A stretch of DNA of 61,324 nucleotides from Caulobacter vibrioides (GCF_002858865.1 NZ_PJRR01000003.1:1-61324); one strand, 5' to 3'; positions 1 to 10,692 are shown, counted from the first letter of the stretch. Made by a program: numbers and translations. The notes: generated from the sequence alone by a model not told the origin.

Positions 1-263
<263 letters not shown>

Positions 264-297
264 TCTCGACTTTTTAGCCACGGCTGAAGACTGCGAA

Positions 298-328
298 GGC
301 CCCGGAGAGCAATCTCCGGGGCCTTTTG
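298..328 (+). terminator. Rho-independent terminator of tuf
   Basis: A perfect 11-bp stem (298-308 with 313-323) closes a GCAA tetraloop and is followed directly by TTTTGCTT. It sits 34 bases past the tuf stop and ahead of the sensor kinase gene. Confidence 0.92.
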
Positions 329-415
329 CTTGGCCTGTGTCATGGTGCCTCAAGTCGGCTACCCGCTTGACGCCTATTCGGCTATCGCTCACCACAGAGC
401 GCTTGGGGGGAAAGC

Positions 416-1399
416 TTGCCCATCAGCGCGCGCATTCGTGGAAAAGTCGGCGGCTATCTGTTCGCCATCTTGGCGACCCTGGTCGCCTGGGCGCTGCGCT
501 ATGCGCTGGACGACTGGTTCCCGCCCGGCTTCCCCTATCTGACCTTCTTCCCGGCGGTCGTCGTCACCGCCTATTTCGCCGGCCTGCGGCCGTCGATCCT
601 GTGCGCCGTGCTGTCCGGGCTGATGGCTTGGTACTTCTTCATTCCTCCGTTCCACAGCCTGAGCCTCAATTTCCCTACGGCCGTGGCCTTGGTGTTCTAC
701 GCCTTTGTGGTGGCGGTCGACGTGTTCTTCATCGACGGCATGCGCAAAGCCTTGCGGCAGTTGGAGGAGGAGCGCACCCGCTACGCCGCGCTCGCCGAGA
801 GCCGCGACCTGCTCTATCGCGAACTGCACCACCGGGTGAGCAACAACCTCCATGTCGTGGGCGCGCTGCTGCGGCTGCAAGGCGCGGGTGTTCAGGATGA
901 GGACGCGCGCCACGCCCTGGCGGAGGCGGGCGGCCGTATCGAGCTGATCGCCAAGATCCAGCGCGAGCTCCACAACGCCGTGGGCCAGCCGGCGCCGTTC
1001 CGAAGTTTTGCTGAGGTTGTGCTGGCGGGCGCGGCCGCCGCGGCCGGCGCCAAGGTCTCCCTCGCGATCCACGGCGGCGGGCAACCGCTCCATCCGGACC
1101 AGGCGATGCCCGTGACGTTGGTGATGCTGGAGAGCTTCAACAACGCGCTTGAGCACGGGTTCGGCGAGGGAGGCTCCGGGCGTGTAGAGGTCCATCTGGA
1201 CCAGTCAGGGCTGACCCACGTTCTGACCGTTCGTGACGACGGCGCCGGACCGCCAGCTGACTTCGACCCGGCCCAGTCCAAGAGCCTTGGCCTGCGTATA
1301 GTCCGCGCCATGGCCCAGCAACTGGGTGGACAGTTCGAGATGGCCAGCGAGGGCGGCTGGACGATCTGTAGGCTGAGCTACGCGCCCAAGCAGGACTAG
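416..1399 (+). CDS. Membrane sensor histidine kinase (DUF4118-like + HisKA_2 + HATPase)
   Basis: This is a 327-residue kinase. The N-terminal third is hydrophobic with several membrane segments (about residues 15-110), arranged like the KdpD-type DUF4118 sensor module. It is followed by a HisKA_2 box with the phosphoacceptor in [13 protein letters not shown] (about residues 139-151). The ATPase has an N-box NNALEHGF, a G1 box DDGAGPP and a G2 box [16 protein letters not shown]. No receiver domain is fused and no response regulator is adjacent, so its partner is unknown; kinases of this family often signal in general-stress pathways. The start chosen is TTG at 416, preceded by GGGGGGAAAGC; no better ATG lies upstream in frame. 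It converges on the RND operon. Confidence 0.85.
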   Translation: MPISARIRGKVGGYLFAILATLVAWALRYALDDWFPPGFPYLTFFPAVVVTAYFAGLRPSILCAVLSGLMAWYFFIPPFHSLSLNFPTAVALVFYAFVVAVDVFFIDGMRKALRQLEEERTRYAALAESRDLLYRELHHRVSNNLHVVGALLRLQGAGVQDEDARHALAEAGGRIELIAKIQRELHNAVGQPAPFRSFAEVVLAGAAAAAGAKVSLAIHGGGQPLHPDQAMPVTLVMLESFNNALEHGFGEGGSGRVEVHLDQSGLTHVLTVRDDGAGPPADFDPAQSKSLGLRIVRAMAQQLGGQFEMASEGGWTICRLSYAPKQD

Positions 1400-1409
1400 G
1401 CCCTGGGGG

Positions 1410-1436
1410 GCGGCCGCCCTCGCGTGGGGCGGCCGC
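1410..1436. terminator. GC-rich hairpin between convergent genes
   Basis: The inverted repeat GCGGCCGCCC / GGGCGGCCGC lies in the 54-base gap between the convergent kinase and RND pump genes. It has no good T-run on either strand, so it may act as a weak bidirectional terminator. Confidence 0.45.
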
Positions 1437-1453
1437 GCTCTTCCATAAGCCGG

Positions 1454-4400
1454 CTAGATGATGGACGCGCCTTTGGGCGCCTCGCGCGGCGTGATGATCC
1501 GCGCCAGCTTCGGCTTCAGCCACATCTCGAAGTCATCCACGATCTCGTAGACGACCGGCACCAGCACCAGCGACAGCACGGTTGAGGTGATCAGGCCGCC
1601 GATCACCGCCACGGCCATCGGCTGGCGGAACTCCGCGCCCGTGCCGATCCCCAAAGCGGTCGGCAGCATGCCGGCCATCATCGCCAGGGTGGTCATCACG
1701 ATCGGGCGCGCCCGCTCGTGACAGGCGTCGAGAATGGCCTCGCGCTGGCTCATGCCGGCGCGCTCCTGCTCGATGGCGTACTCGACCAGCAGGATCGAGT
1801 TCTTCGCCGCCAGGCCCATCAGCATCAGGAAACCGATCAACGACGGCATCGACAGCGACTGGCCCATGACCAGCAGGCCAAAGAACGCGCCGCCGATCGC
1901 CAGCGGCAGGGCGGACAGAATGGTGATCGGCTTGAAGAAGCTGCGGAACAGCAGCACCAGCACGCCGAACACCAGGCCCACCGCCGACAGCAGGGCCACC
2001 GCAAACCCGGTGAAGAGCTCGACGAACGCCTCCTGGTCACCGGCCGAGGCGGGGGCGACGCCCGCGGGCAGGTTCTTCATGGTGGGCAGGCTGTCGACAT
2101 CCGCCATGGCCTCGCCCAGCTGGGCGCCGTTGTTCAGGTCCGCCTCGACGGTCACCTGACGCTTGCGGCCAAAGCGATCGATCTTGGCCGGGCCGGCCTG
2201 GAAGGAGAGTTCCGCGACCGTGTCGAGGCGGGTGCTGCCGCCGTTGGCCGTCGGCACCCGCAGGGCGCCCAGCGCCTCCAGGTCCTGGCGGCTTTCTGCG
2301 GGCAGGCGTACGCGGATCGGGATCCGACGCTCGCCCTGGGTCATCTTGGCGACGTTGGCGTCGATGTCGCCGACCGTAGCCACGCGGGCGATGGCGGCGA
2401 TGTCCGCCGAGCTGACGCCGAGGCGTGCGGCTTCGTCAGCCTTCGGACGGATCAGGATTTCCGGGCCGCTGGGCGGCGAGGATGGACGCGGGTCGGCCAC
2501 GGTGGACAGGCCCTGCATCTCGCGCTCGATCTTCGCCGCCGTGCGCTCCAGCAGCGGACCGTCCTCGGAGACGAGGATGGTCTGCACCTCAGAGGAGCCC
2601 CAGTCGCCCTGCAGGTTGACCCGAGCGTCGGGGATGTCGCGGAGGCTGGCGCGGACCTCCTGCTTGATCTCGGTGACGCTCAGTTCGCGGTCGCCGCGGA
2701 GCACGATCGTGATCGTGGCGTCGCGGATGTCGGCGCTGCTCTGTCCGCCCCAGCCGCTGCCGATGTTGGAGCCGACCTGGGCGAAGACATTGGTCACCTC
2801 GGGGCGCTTGCGCATCAGGGTGGTCACCTGCTGCACCGTGCGGTCCATGTCGGCGACGGTCGCGCCCGGCGGCCCCTGGACCTTGAGATAGTAGTAGTTG
2901 TTGTTGGCGGGCGGCTGGAACGCGGTCGGCAGCAAGCCGGCCAGCATGATCGAGCCGACAAAGATCAGGCCGCCGATGATGCAGGCCAGGATCCGGTGAT
3001 CCAGCGACCAGTCCAGGATGTTGCGATAGAAGCCCTCGAAGGGCTTGCGCGGATGCGGGGCCTTGGCCGGCTTGAGGAAATAGGCGGCCAGCAGCGGCGT
3101 CAGCAGGCGGGCCACGACCAGCGAGAACAGCACGGCGACGGCGACCGTCAGGCCGAACTCCTTGAAGAACTGGCCAGGCATGCCGGGCATGAAAGACACC
3201 GGGACGAACACGGCCACGATCGTGAAGGTGGTCGCCACCACGGCCAGGCCGATCGCGTCCGCGCCCTCCATCGCCGCCTGGAAGGGCCTCTGTCCGCGTG
3301 CGACGCGTTTTTCGATGTTCTCGATCTCGACGACCGCGTCGTCGACGAGGATGCCGATGACCAGAGTCAGGGCCAGCAGCGTCACGACGTTCAGCGAGAA
3401 GCCCATGAACGCCATGAAGGCGAAGGTCGGCACCAGCGAAACGGGCATGGCGAGGGCGGTGATCAGGGTCGCTCGCCATTCCCGCAGGAACAGGAACACC
3501 ACCAGCGACGCCAGCAGCATGCCTTCCAGCAGGGTGTGTTCTGTGGCCTTGAAGCTGGCGCGGGTCTCGTCGACGGTCGAGAAGATCTTCACGAACGTCA
3601 CGCCGGGGGTCTTTTCCGCCAGCTTGTCGATCGCCACCTTCACGCGATCTTCGACGGCGACATCGCTGGAATCCCGGGTCTTCATCACCTGGAAGGCCAC
3701 GACGGGCTTGCCGTCCAGCCGCGCAAAGCCGCGCTCCTCTTCAGAGCCCTGGCCCACCTGGGCGACATCGGTCAGCTTCACATAGCGACCGCCGGCGACC
3801 GGGATGGTGATCTGACGCAGTTGCTCGATCGTCGTCGCCGCGCCCAGCACGCGCAGGGTCTGTTCGCGCCCCCCGATGCTGGCGCGTCCGCCCGGCGCAT
3901 CGACGCTGAAGCTGGCCAGGGCCTGGTTCAGCTGCGGCGCGGTGACGCCGAACGAGGCCATGCGGTCGGGATCGATAATGACGTTGATCTCGCGATCGAC
4001 GCCGCCGACGCGGGCCACCTGCGCCACGCCCTTCTCGCCTTGCAGGGCGCGGGTCACGGTGTCGTCGATGAACCACGACAGGTCCGTGGCGCTCATGCTC
4101 GGCGCCGAGACGGCGTAGGTGATGATCGGCGCGCTGGTGATCTCCAGGCGCTGGACGAGCGGCTCGTCCACCTCGCGGGGCAGGACGGCGCGAGCCTGGT
4201 CGACCTTGGAGCGGACCTCGTCGGTGACCTTCTGCAGGTCTTCGCCGAGGTTGAACTCGATCGTCGTGGTCGAGGCGCCCTGCACGACCGAGGAGCGGAT
4301 GGTCTTGACGTTGGAGATGCTGGCCACCGCATCCTCGATCGGACGGGTGACCTGGGTCTCCATCTCGCCGGGCGCAGCGCCGCTCTGGGTGACCGTCACA

Positions 4401-4579
4401 GTGACGGCCGGGAACTCGACGTTGGGGAACTGCTTGATCGGCAGGCCAAGATAGGCGCCGACGCCGGCGATCATCAGGGCGATGAACACCACCGCCACCG
4501 GGATCGGGTTGCGGATCGCCCAGGCCGAGACCCGCAGCTGTCCGGTCGAGTGCTCGGCCGTGTTGTTCTGCTCGCTCAT
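1454..4579 (-). CDS. RND multidrug efflux pump, inner-membrane permease (HAE-1/AcrB-like)
   Basis: This 1041-residue pump has the AcrB/MdtB layout: a first membrane helix at about residues 25-45, a large periplasmic loop, a central helix bundle and a second half repeating the plan. The proton-relay signature is present: LVIGILVDDAVVEIENIEKR in TM4 has the paired aspartates, and the later helix has GLAAKNSILLVEYA with the lysine. It exports hydrophobic or amphiphilic compounds using the proton gradient, in complex with the adaptor and outer-membrane channel encoded just upstream on the same strand. Its ATG overlaps the adaptor stop (ATGA at 4576-4579 read on the minus strand), implying coupled translation. 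Substrate specificity cannot be read from sequence. No local repressor gene is attached to the operon. Confidence 0.95.
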   Translation of the reverse strand: MSEQNNTAEHSTGQLRVSAWAIRNPIPVAVVFIALMIAGVGAYLGLPIKQFPNVEFPAVTVTVTQSGAAPGEMETQVTRPIEDAVASISNVKTIRSSVVQGASTTTIEFNLGEDLQKVTDEVRSKVDQARAVLPREVDEPLVQRLEITSAPIITYAVSAPSMSATDLSWFIDDTVTRALQGEKGVAQVARVGGVDREINVIIDPDRMASFGVTAPQLNQALASFSVDAPGGRASIGGREQTLRVLGAATTIEQLRQITIPVAGGRYVKLTDVAQVGQGSEEERGFARLDGKPVVAFQVMKTRDSSDVAVEDRVKVAIDKLAEKTPGVTFVKIFSTVDETRASFKATEHTLLEGMLLASLVVFLFLREWRATLITALAMPVSLVPTFAFMAFMGFSLNVVTLLALTLVIGILVDDAVVEIENIEKRVARGQRPFQAAMEGADAIGLAVVATTFTIVAVFVPVSFMPGMPGQFFKEFGLTVAVAVLFSLVVARLLTPLLAAYFLKPAKAPHPRKPFEGFYRNILDWSLDHRILACIIGGLIFVGSIMLAGLLPTAFQPPANNNYYYLKVQGPPGATVADMDRTVQQVTTLMRKRPEVTNVFAQVGSNIGSGWGGQSSADIRDATITIVLRGDRELSVTEIKQEVRASLRDIPDARVNLQGDWGSSEVQTILVSEDGPLLERTAAKIEREMQGLSTVADPRPSSPPSGPEILIRPKADEAARLGVSSADIAAIARVATVGDIDANVAKMTQGERRIPIRVRLPAESRQDLEALGALRVPTANGGSTRLDTVAELSFQAGPAKIDRFGRKRQVTVEADLNNGAQLGEAMADVDSLPTMKNLPAGVAPASAGDQEAFVELFTGFAVALLSAVGLVFGVLVLLFRSFFKPITILSALPLAIGGAFFGLLVMGQSLSMPSLIGFLMLMGLAAKNSILLVEYAIEQERAGMSQREAILDACHERARPIVMTTLAMMAGMLPTALGIGTGAEFRQPMAVAVIGGLITSTVLSLVLVPVVYEIVDDFEMWLKPKLARIITPREAPKGASII

Positions 4580-5649
4580 CAGCGCGCCGCCTGCTGGGCC
4601 GGACGAATGACGTCGCCGTCGGTGACGAACGCCGCGCCGCCGAGGACGATACGCGTGCCGGCGGACGGGCCTTGCACCACCTGCGCCCAGCCGCCGCCCT
4701 TCTGGCCGATCTTCACCGGGACCTGCTTGGCGCGGTTGTTGCTGTCGACGGTCATCAGGAACAGGCCATCGGCCTCATAGCGGATGGCGGATTCCGGAAC
4801 CGCCGTCACGGGCGCGCCCGACGCGCCGAAGGTGGCGCGGCCAAAACCGCCGGGACGCAGGTCGGGGCGGACGGGCAGGCGAATGCGAACCTTGCCCAGG
4901 CGGCTGGTGCTGTCGACGCGCGGGCTGACCAGGCGCACAACGCCGGACAGAGCCTGACCGGCGGGCAGCGACACCGCCACCGACTGACCGGCGCGGATGC
5001 CGCCCAGGTCGGCTTCATTGACCTCCGCGTCCAGCTCCACAAGGCCGTCGCGGGCGATGGTGAACCATGGCGCGGTCCCGCCGCCGGCGATCTGCCCGGG
5101 TTGGACGCCGCGCGAGAGGACGCGGCCGCTGACCGGCGCGGTGATGGTCATGCGCGAGGCGCGCGTCCGCAGCTCCTTCAGCGCCGCCTCCTGGGCCTTG
5201 GCCTGGTAGCGGCGGGTCTCGATCTGTTCCTGGCTGAGCACGCCCTGGCCGTCGAGGCCGGACACCCGAGCGGCCTCGGCCTGGGCCTGGGCGGTCACCG
5301 CCGCCTGCTGCTCGATCTGGGCGCGCAGCAGGGTGTCGTCCAGCTGGACCAGCGGCTGACCGGCGCGGACCCAGTCACCCTCGTCGGCGTAGAGCCGTGC
5401 GACGCGATAGCCGGTCAGCTCCGAGCCGACGGCGGCCTCCTCGCGGGAGACCAGAAGGCCCGACGCCTCGATGCCGCCGCCCAGCGGGCGGGTCTCGACG
5501 CTGCCGACGCTGACCGCGCGCGCCGAAGCGCTGGCGGGCGCGGTTTCGGCGGGAGCGTCCTTCTTGCCGCCACAGGCGGTCAGGCCCACGCCGGCGCAGA
5601 CCAGGGCGGTGGCGATCAGATAGCGGGTCGTCATCGGAGCGGGTCTCAT
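4579..5649 (-). CDS. RND efflux periplasmic adaptor (membrane fusion protein), lipoprotein
   Basis: This 356-residue HlyD/AcrA-type adaptor has a signal peptide ending in a lipobox (VGLTACGG), so it should be lipid-anchored in the inner membrane. It contains the biotinyl-lipoyl-like halves (YADEGDWVRAGQPLVQLDD and ITAPVSGRVLSRGVQPGQ) flanking a short alpha-hairpin rich in Ala/Gln, then beta-barrel and membrane-proximal domains. It bridges the pump and the outer-membrane channel. The ATG at 5649 is chosen because it overlaps the stop of the upstream channel gene as ATGA; an internal ATG at 5634 would also leave an intact signal peptide. Confidence 0.92.
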   Translation of the reverse strand: MRPAPMTTRYLIATALVCAGVGLTACGGKKDAPAETAPASASARAVSVGSVETRPLGGGIEASGLLVSREEAAVGSELTGYRVARLYADEGDWVRAGQPLVQLDDTLLRAQIEQQAAVTAQAQAEAARVSGLDGQGVLSQEQIETRRYQAKAQEAALKELRTRASRMTITAPVSGRVLSRGVQPGQIAGGGTAPWFTIARDGLVELDAEVNEADLGGIRAGQSVAVSLPAGQALSGVVRLVSPRVDSTSRLGKVRIRLPVRPDLRPGGFGRATFGASGAPVTAVPESAIRYEADGLFLMTVDSNNRAKQVPVKIGQKGGGWAQVVQGPSAGTRIVLGGAAFVTDGDVIRPAQQAAR

Positions 5650-7148
5650 TGCGCGGAAGCCTTGGTCGGGACGGCCTCGGGCGACCAACCGCCGCCAAGA
5701 GCCTTGTAGGTTTGCACGGCGCGCTGCAGCGCCTGGGTCTGAGCGGCCGTTGAGGCCGAGCGAACGGCGCGCCAGGCCTGTTCGGCCTGCAGGGCCGTCG
5801 TCAGGTCGGTGAGCCCGGCCGCAAAGCTCTTGCGGCTTGCTTCATAGGCCACGGCGGCGCGGCGTTCGCCCGCCGTCAACAGCGCCACGCGCCGCTCGTC
5901 TGCGGCCAGCTGGACAAGGGCGTTGTCAGCTTCGCCGAACGCGGTCTGGACCGTCTTTTCATAGGTGATCGCGGCCTGTTCGACCCTGGCGTTGCTGGCC
6001 TTGATGTCGGTCATCAGCTTGGGAATGTTCAGAACCGGGATCGAAAGATTGGCTCCGATCGTCCAGGCCGAACTGGTCGTCGAGGTTTGCGCGCCGGCGT
6101 CCAGGAAGCTGGGCGTGATGGCCTTGGAGATCCCGCCCCCCGGCGTCAGCGTCAGGGTAGGGAACAGCGCCAGTTCGCTGATGTTGAGATTGCCCGAGGC
6201 CGAGGCCAGGCGAGCGGCCGCCTCGCGCACATCGGGACGCCGCGCCAGCAGTTGGCCGGGCGTTGCAGCGGGAACCGGCGGCGGCTTGGCCAGCGACGCC
6301 GTGACGGGCAGGGTTTCGAGCGGATCGACGCCCTTGCCGACCAGGATCAGAAGCGTGCGGCGCGCGGCGCGGAGCTCCGCTTCCAAAGCCGCGGCCTGGG
6401 CTTCGGCCTGGGCAAGATCGGCGGCGGCGCGTTCGCCTTCGGAGGTGGCGATCAGGCCACGCCGACCCCGCTCAGCAGCGACATCGGCCAGCGACCTGGC
6501 GATCCGCACGCTTTCGCGGGCGTCATCCAGCTGGACCGCCAGTCCCCGCGCCTCGAAATAGGACTGGGCGACATTGGCGGCCAGGGCCGCACGCGCGCCC
6601 TCATAGGCGAAGCGCGCCGCGGCCATATCGTTCTTCACCACCCGCAGCGCAGCGAGGCGGCGGCCGATCAGGTCCAGCTCCCAGGAGACGTCGAAATTGG
6701 CGGAGTAGGTCTTGCTGACCCCGCCCTGGGTGAAGGCGCCGACGCCGCTTTGCTCGTTGATGTCGGTGTCGGTGCGTTGGGCCGAACCGACGAGCGGCGT
6801 CTGTGGAATGAAGATCTGGCGGATCTGGCCCTGGCGGATGGCGCGCGCTTCTTCAAGACGCGCCGCCGCAAGCCGCGCATCGGGGCTCTGAGCCAGCGCC
6901 GTAGTGACAAGCGCGTTCAGGGCGGGGTCGTTGAACTGCGTCCACCATTGATCCAGGGCCTGGGGCGCGAGGGCAGGACCGGCCGGGGCCTCATAGGCGC
7001 TCGGCAGCTGGACCTCCGCCTTGCGCGCCGGGGTCGTGCAGGCCGCCAGTCCCAGGCCGAGAACCATGAGCGTCATGATGGGAGCGGCGCGCGACAAGCC
7101 TACAGGCTGCTCTGGTCGCAATAGGGCGCCGGTCGTGGCGAGACGCAT
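5646..7148 (-). CDS. RND efflux outer-membrane channel lipoprotein (NodT/OprM family)
   Basis: This 500-residue TolC-like outer-membrane factor has lipobox GLAACTTP, then two outer-membrane efflux repeats. Typical pieces are DQWWTQFNDPALNALV, SWELDLIGR, VAQSYFEARGL and ARRPDVREAAARLASA. It forms the trimeric exit duct of the tripartite pump. It is first in the operon (channel, adaptor, pump), an order seen in several alphaproteobacterial RND operons. Start is uncertain: ATG at 7148 gives a long n-region before the hydrophobic core; ATG at 7076 (MTLMVLGLGLAAC) would give a compact lipoprotein signal. Confidence 0.92.
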   Translation of the reverse strand: MRLATTGALLRPEQPVGLSRAAPIMTLMVLGLGLAACTTPARKAEVQLPSAYEAPAGPALAPQALDQWWTQFNDPALNALVTTALAQSPDARLAAARLEEARAIRQGQIRQIFIPQTPLVGSAQRTDTDINEQSGVGAFTQGGVSKTYSANFDVSWELDLIGRRLAALRVVKNDMAAARFAYEGARAALAANVAQSYFEARGLAVQLDDARESVRIARSLADVAAERGRRGLIATSEGERAAADLAQAEAQAAALEAELRAARRTLLILVGKGVDPLETLPVTASLAKPPPVPAATPGQLLARRPDVREAAARLASASGNLNISELALFPTLTLTPGGGISKAITPSFLDAGAQTSTTSSAWTIGANLSIPVLNIPKLMTDIKASNARVEQAAITYEKTVQTAFGEADNALVQLAADERRVALLTAGERRAAVAYEASRKSFAAGLTDLTTALQAEQAWRAVRSASTAAQTQALQRAVQTYKALGGGWSPEAVPTKASAQ

Positions 7149-7673
7149 GAAATTCAACCCAGTTGTTGTGACGCGCGGCGCGCCCAGGCGACCAATGGTC
7201 TCCCACTTAGGGGGCCGGCCCCGGGAGGGAAACCCCCGTTCGAGAGGTTTAACGAAGCCATCCGCCGACTGGACGCAGTCTTGAGGGCTCTTGATCCCAT
7301 ACCTGTCAGCAGTGTGGTCGATTGACGCGGCGAGCAACCGTCTCTTCTGGCGAAGGTTGACGCGACGGCAGAACATACCGCATCATCGAAACAGGTGTTC
7401 GACATTGTTTGTCGAGGGCTTGGCTCGTCGCAGTTGGCGGGCCTGTAGCGTGGCTTTTCAAGCGTCCGGCCCCGGGGGACCACGGCTTGTCGGCTCTGTA
7501 CGGCGCATCTCAAGGTTTCGAAAAAGAACCTGCCTATCGGCGCGGCTGCATCCGCGCCGGCGGGGTGGCGCGCGCCCGAGCTCTGTCAGGAACGCCGCCG
7601 CCCAGCTGAACGTGATTTGGCCCCGCGAAAAGACGATCGGCCAATCAAGAACGAACCGAGGGAGGGAATACGG
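7149..7673. other. Intergenic region with divergent promoters (525 bp)
   Basis: This gap separates the minus-strand efflux operon from the plus-strand TonB receptor and must hold both promoters. Short open frames on either strand here lack ribosome binding sites and recognisable protein features. The only clear signal is the purine-rich GAGGGAGGGAA ribosome binding site just before 7674. I see no operator repeat or RNA element that I can defend. Confidence 0.6.
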
Positions 7674-10667
7674 ATGAACAGAAGCAGCTTCCTGCGCGGG
7701 GGGTCATGCTTGGCGCTGGCCTTGGCGATGGCGGGCGCGGCTCAGGCCCAAGAGGCTCAGAAGCCGGACGCGTCGACCCAGGTCGAAGAAGTCGTGGTCA
7801 CGGGCTCCTTCATCAGGGGCACGCCGGAGGACGCAGCCCTGCCGGTCGAGGTCATCGGCGCCGAGGAGCTGCAAAAGCGAGGGTCCCCTTCCACCGTCGA
7901 ACTGCTGAAGGCCCTGTCGGTCTCCAACGGTGTGCTCGGCGACACCAATCAGTTCGACAGCCGCGCCCAGGGCTCCGAAGGCTCCGGCTCGGTCAATCTG
8001 CGGGGTCTGGGCTCGCAGCGCACCCTGGTGCTGCTGAACGGTCGGCGTCTGGCCATCAACCCGTTCGGCCAGGCGGGCGCGGGTATCGTCGACACCAACA
8101 TCCTTCCCGCAGCGGCCATCGGCCGTCTGGAAGTGCTGAAGGACGGCGCGGCCGCCACCTATGGCTCGGACGCCATCGCCGGCGTCGTCAACTTCATCAC
8201 CAAGAAGAGCTTCGAGGGGCTCGAGGTCGGCGCCGACTATCGTCACATCAACGGTTCCGACGGCGACTACGGCCTGAACTTCACCTGGGGCAAGGTCTGG
8301 GAGAACGGCAACGTCCTGGCCAGCCTGGGCTGGCAGCATCGCTCCAAACTGTCGGTCTCCGAGCGGGACTGGGCCAGTCGGTCCTATCTCAGCAATCCCG
8401 AGGCCGGCTGGTCGGCGGCGGGGAACCCGTCCACCTTCATCCCGCTGGCCAGCTCCACCAACGGCATGCGCGATCCGGCTTGCGCCGGTCTTGGCGGTTT
8501 CCCCGGCTTCAGCGGGCTGACGCCGGTCTGCTACTGGCAGTACACGCCATTCGACAACCTCGTGGAAAAGTCCAACGCCATTCAGGCCTATGCCGAGGCC
8601 AACGCCGATCTGTCGGCGACGACCAAGTTCCACGTCGAGGTGCTGTACGCCCATACCGACGTGCCGGACTGGAACACCTCGCCGTCCTACGCCGCCCTGG
8701 CGGTGCCGACCGCCGAAGCCTCGCCTATTCCAGGGCGGTACGTCGTGCCTGCGACGAACCCGGGCCTGATCGCCTTCATGGCGGCGAACCCGACGGTTCA
8801 ACTGTCCAGCCTGGCGACCGGCGCGGTCAGCACGGTCCCCAGCTCGATCTTCGCGTTCGGCGCGCTCAATGTCGCCGCCCGGCCGTTCGGCATCGGCGGC
8901 AATCCCAAGTTCGGCTACGGCCCGTCGATCGGGGCCCGATCGTTCGACGCCTTCCGGGTGTCGGCGGACCTGTCGGGCGAGTTCGAGAACGGCATCGGCT
9001 GGGATATGGCGCTGACCTACTCCCAGGAGATCGGCATCCGCACCGGCTATGACACGCTGGTCAATCGCTTCGCCCTGGCGCTTCAGGGTCTTGGCGGTCC
9101 GCTCTGCGACAGCAATCCGTCGCTGCCGGGCGTCCAGGGCACGGCGGGCGTTGGCCAGTGCATGTATTTCAATCCCTTCGCCAGCGCGATTCCGGGCAAC
9201 GCGATCACCGGCCAGGCCAACGCCGGCTACAATCCGGCCCTGGCCAACAACAAGGACCTGATCGACTGGTTCTTCAAGAAGCTCTCGACCAAGCAGGCCT
9301 CGCGGCTGTTCGTCGGCGAGGCGGTGCTGAACGGTAAGACCAACATCACGCTGCAGGGCGGCGACGTCGCCTGGGCTGCGGGTGTCCAGTATCGCCGCAG
9401 CTACTTCACGGCCGACTACAACGACATCAGCAACGCGGCGGTCAATCCGTGCGTGAACACGCCGGACTTCGGCGTCACCACCTGCACGGGCTCGGTCCGC
9501 AACGGCCCCTTCATGTTCCTGGGCGTCGGCAACGAAGCCGACAATCAGAGCGATGTCATGGCGGCCTTCGGCGAGCTGTCGGTGCCGATTACTGACGACT
9601 TCCAGGCTCAGCTCGCGGCGCGCTATGAGAAGTACGGTGGCGCGGTCGGCTCGACCTTCAATCCGAAGGTTTCGCTGCGCTGGCAGGCGATGCCCTGGCT
9701 GGCCCTGCGCGCCTCGGCCGGTTCGACCTTCCGGGGGCCGCCGGATCCGCTGACCACGACCACCTCGGTGACCTCGCTGCAGGGCATTCTCGGCGTGTTC
9801 CGCGCCGTCGACATCTACGGCAATCCGAACCTGAAGCCTGAAAAGGCCCAGACCTACAATTTCGGTCTGCTGTTCAATGCGGGCGGGTTCAAGGCCAGCG
9901 TCGACTACTTCTATTTCGACTTCAAGGATCCGATCGTCGCCGAGCCGGTGGCGGGCATGGTGGCCTCGCTGTATCCGAATGGCGCTGCGGGAGCCAACAA
10001 CTGCGCCGATCCGGCCTATGCCGGCCTGGTGTCGCGCTTCACCTTCACCGGGGCGTGCGCCACGCCGACGACCAGCATCGCGCGCCTGCGCACCAACTAC
10101 ATCAACGGCGCGCCGGTGAAGAACGCCGGCTTCGACTTCTCGGCCGACTACCGGTTCCGGGACGTGATGGGCGGCGACATCTCGCTGGGCGGTTCGGCGA
10201 CCTACATCCAGAAGTACGAGGTCGGCGCCACTCAGGTGGAGGGCATCACCGTCGAGAAGGCCTTCGACGCGGTGGGGCTGCTCAACTACCAGACCACCGT
10301 CGTGCCGATCCCCAAGTGGAAGGGTGACGTGCACGCCGAATGGAACTCGGGCCCGCACAACCTGCGTCTGTCGATCCACTATATCGGTTCCTACACCGAC
10401 CAGCGCACCGCGCCGTTTGCGGCCAACGCCTACAAGGACACCACGGGCGCCGGCGTGACGGTCAGCGCGGGCAAGAAGATCGAAAAGCAGGTCCTGACCA
10501 ACCTCGCCTATCGCGTCTTCCTGCCGTGGGACACGACCGCCACCCTGGCGATCACCAACCTGTTCGACAAGGATCCGTCCTACGCCCGCCTCGACCTGGG
10601 CTACGACCCGTTCACCGGCGATCCGCTGGGTCGCACCTACAAGGTGGGCCTGCGCAAGAAGTTCTAG
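7674..10667 (+). CDS. TonB-dependent outer-membrane receptor
   Basis: This 997-residue receptor has a signal peptide (cleaved near AGAAQAQEAQ), a TonB box-like stretch (VEEVVVTGSF) and a plug domain with the conserved VNLRGLGSQRTLVLLNGRR and ATYGSDAIAGVVNFITKK. A 22-strand barrel follows, ending in the aromatic terminus TYKVGLRKKF. It imports an unidentified large nutrient across the outer membrane using TonB-ExbBD energy. The start at 7674 is chosen over an in-frame start 57 bases upstream because it has a strong Shine-Dalgarno (GAGGGAGGGAA) and begins the signal peptide directly. It is monocistronic, with a terminator right after it. Confidence 0.93.
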   Translation: MNRSSFLRGGSCLALALAMAGAAQAQEAQKPDASTQVEEVVVTGSFIRGTPEDAALPVEVIGAEELQKRGSPSTVELLKALSVSNGVLGDTNQFDSRAQGSEGSGSVNLRGLGSQRTLVLLNGRRLAINPFGQAGAGIVDTNILPAAAIGRLEVLKDGAAATYGSDAIAGVVNFITKKSFEGLEVGADYRHINGSDGDYGLNFTWGKVWENGNVLASLGWQHRSKLSVSERDWASRSYLSNPEAGWSAAGNPSTFIPLASSTNGMRDPACAGLGGFPGFSGLTPVCYWQYTPFDNLVEKSNAIQAYAEANADLSATTKFHVEVLYAHTDVPDWNTSPSYAALAVPTAEASPIPGRYVVPATNPGLIAFMAANPTVQLSSLATGAVSTVPSSIFAFGALNVAARPFGIGGNPKFGYGPSIGARSFDAFRVSADLSGEFENGIGWDMALTYSQEIGIRTGYDTLVNRFALALQGLGGPLCDSNPSLPGVQGTAGVGQCMYFNPFASAIPGNAITGQANAGYNPALANNKDLIDWFFKKLSTKQASRLFVGEAVLNGKTNITLQGGDVAWAAGVQYRRSYFTADYNDISNAAVNPCVNTPDFGVTTCTGSVRNGPFMFLGVGNEADNQSDVMAAFGELSVPITDDFQAQLAARYEKYGGAVGSTFNPKVSLRWQAMPWLALRASAGSTFRGPPDPLTTTTSVTSLQGILGVFRAVDIYGNPNLKPEKAQTYNFGLLFNAGGFKASVDYFYFDFKDPIVAEPVAGMVASLYPNGAAGANNCADPAYAGLVSRFTFTGACATPTTSIARLRTNYINGAPVKNAGFDFSADYRFRDVMGGDISLGGSATYIQKYEVGATQVEGITVEKAFDAVGLLNYQTTVVPIPKWKGDVHAEWNSGPHNLRLSIHYIGSYTDQRTAPFAANAYKDTTGAGVTVSAGKKIEKQVLTNLAYRVFLPWDTTATLAITNLFDKDPSYARLDLGYDPFTGDPLGRTYKVGLRKKF

Positions 10668-10692
10668 TTCCTCGGAGCGTGTGGGAACTTGC

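Noticed and set aside
1718..4780. 1020-codon plus-strand frame opposite the RND pump; similar long frames at 7704-10379 (minus) and 16957-19071 (minus)
   Set aside because: These mirror a certain gene in a high-G+C genome where stop codons are rare on the opposite strand. Their translations are Arg/Gly/His/Asp-rich with no fold-like pattern and lack ribosome binding sites.
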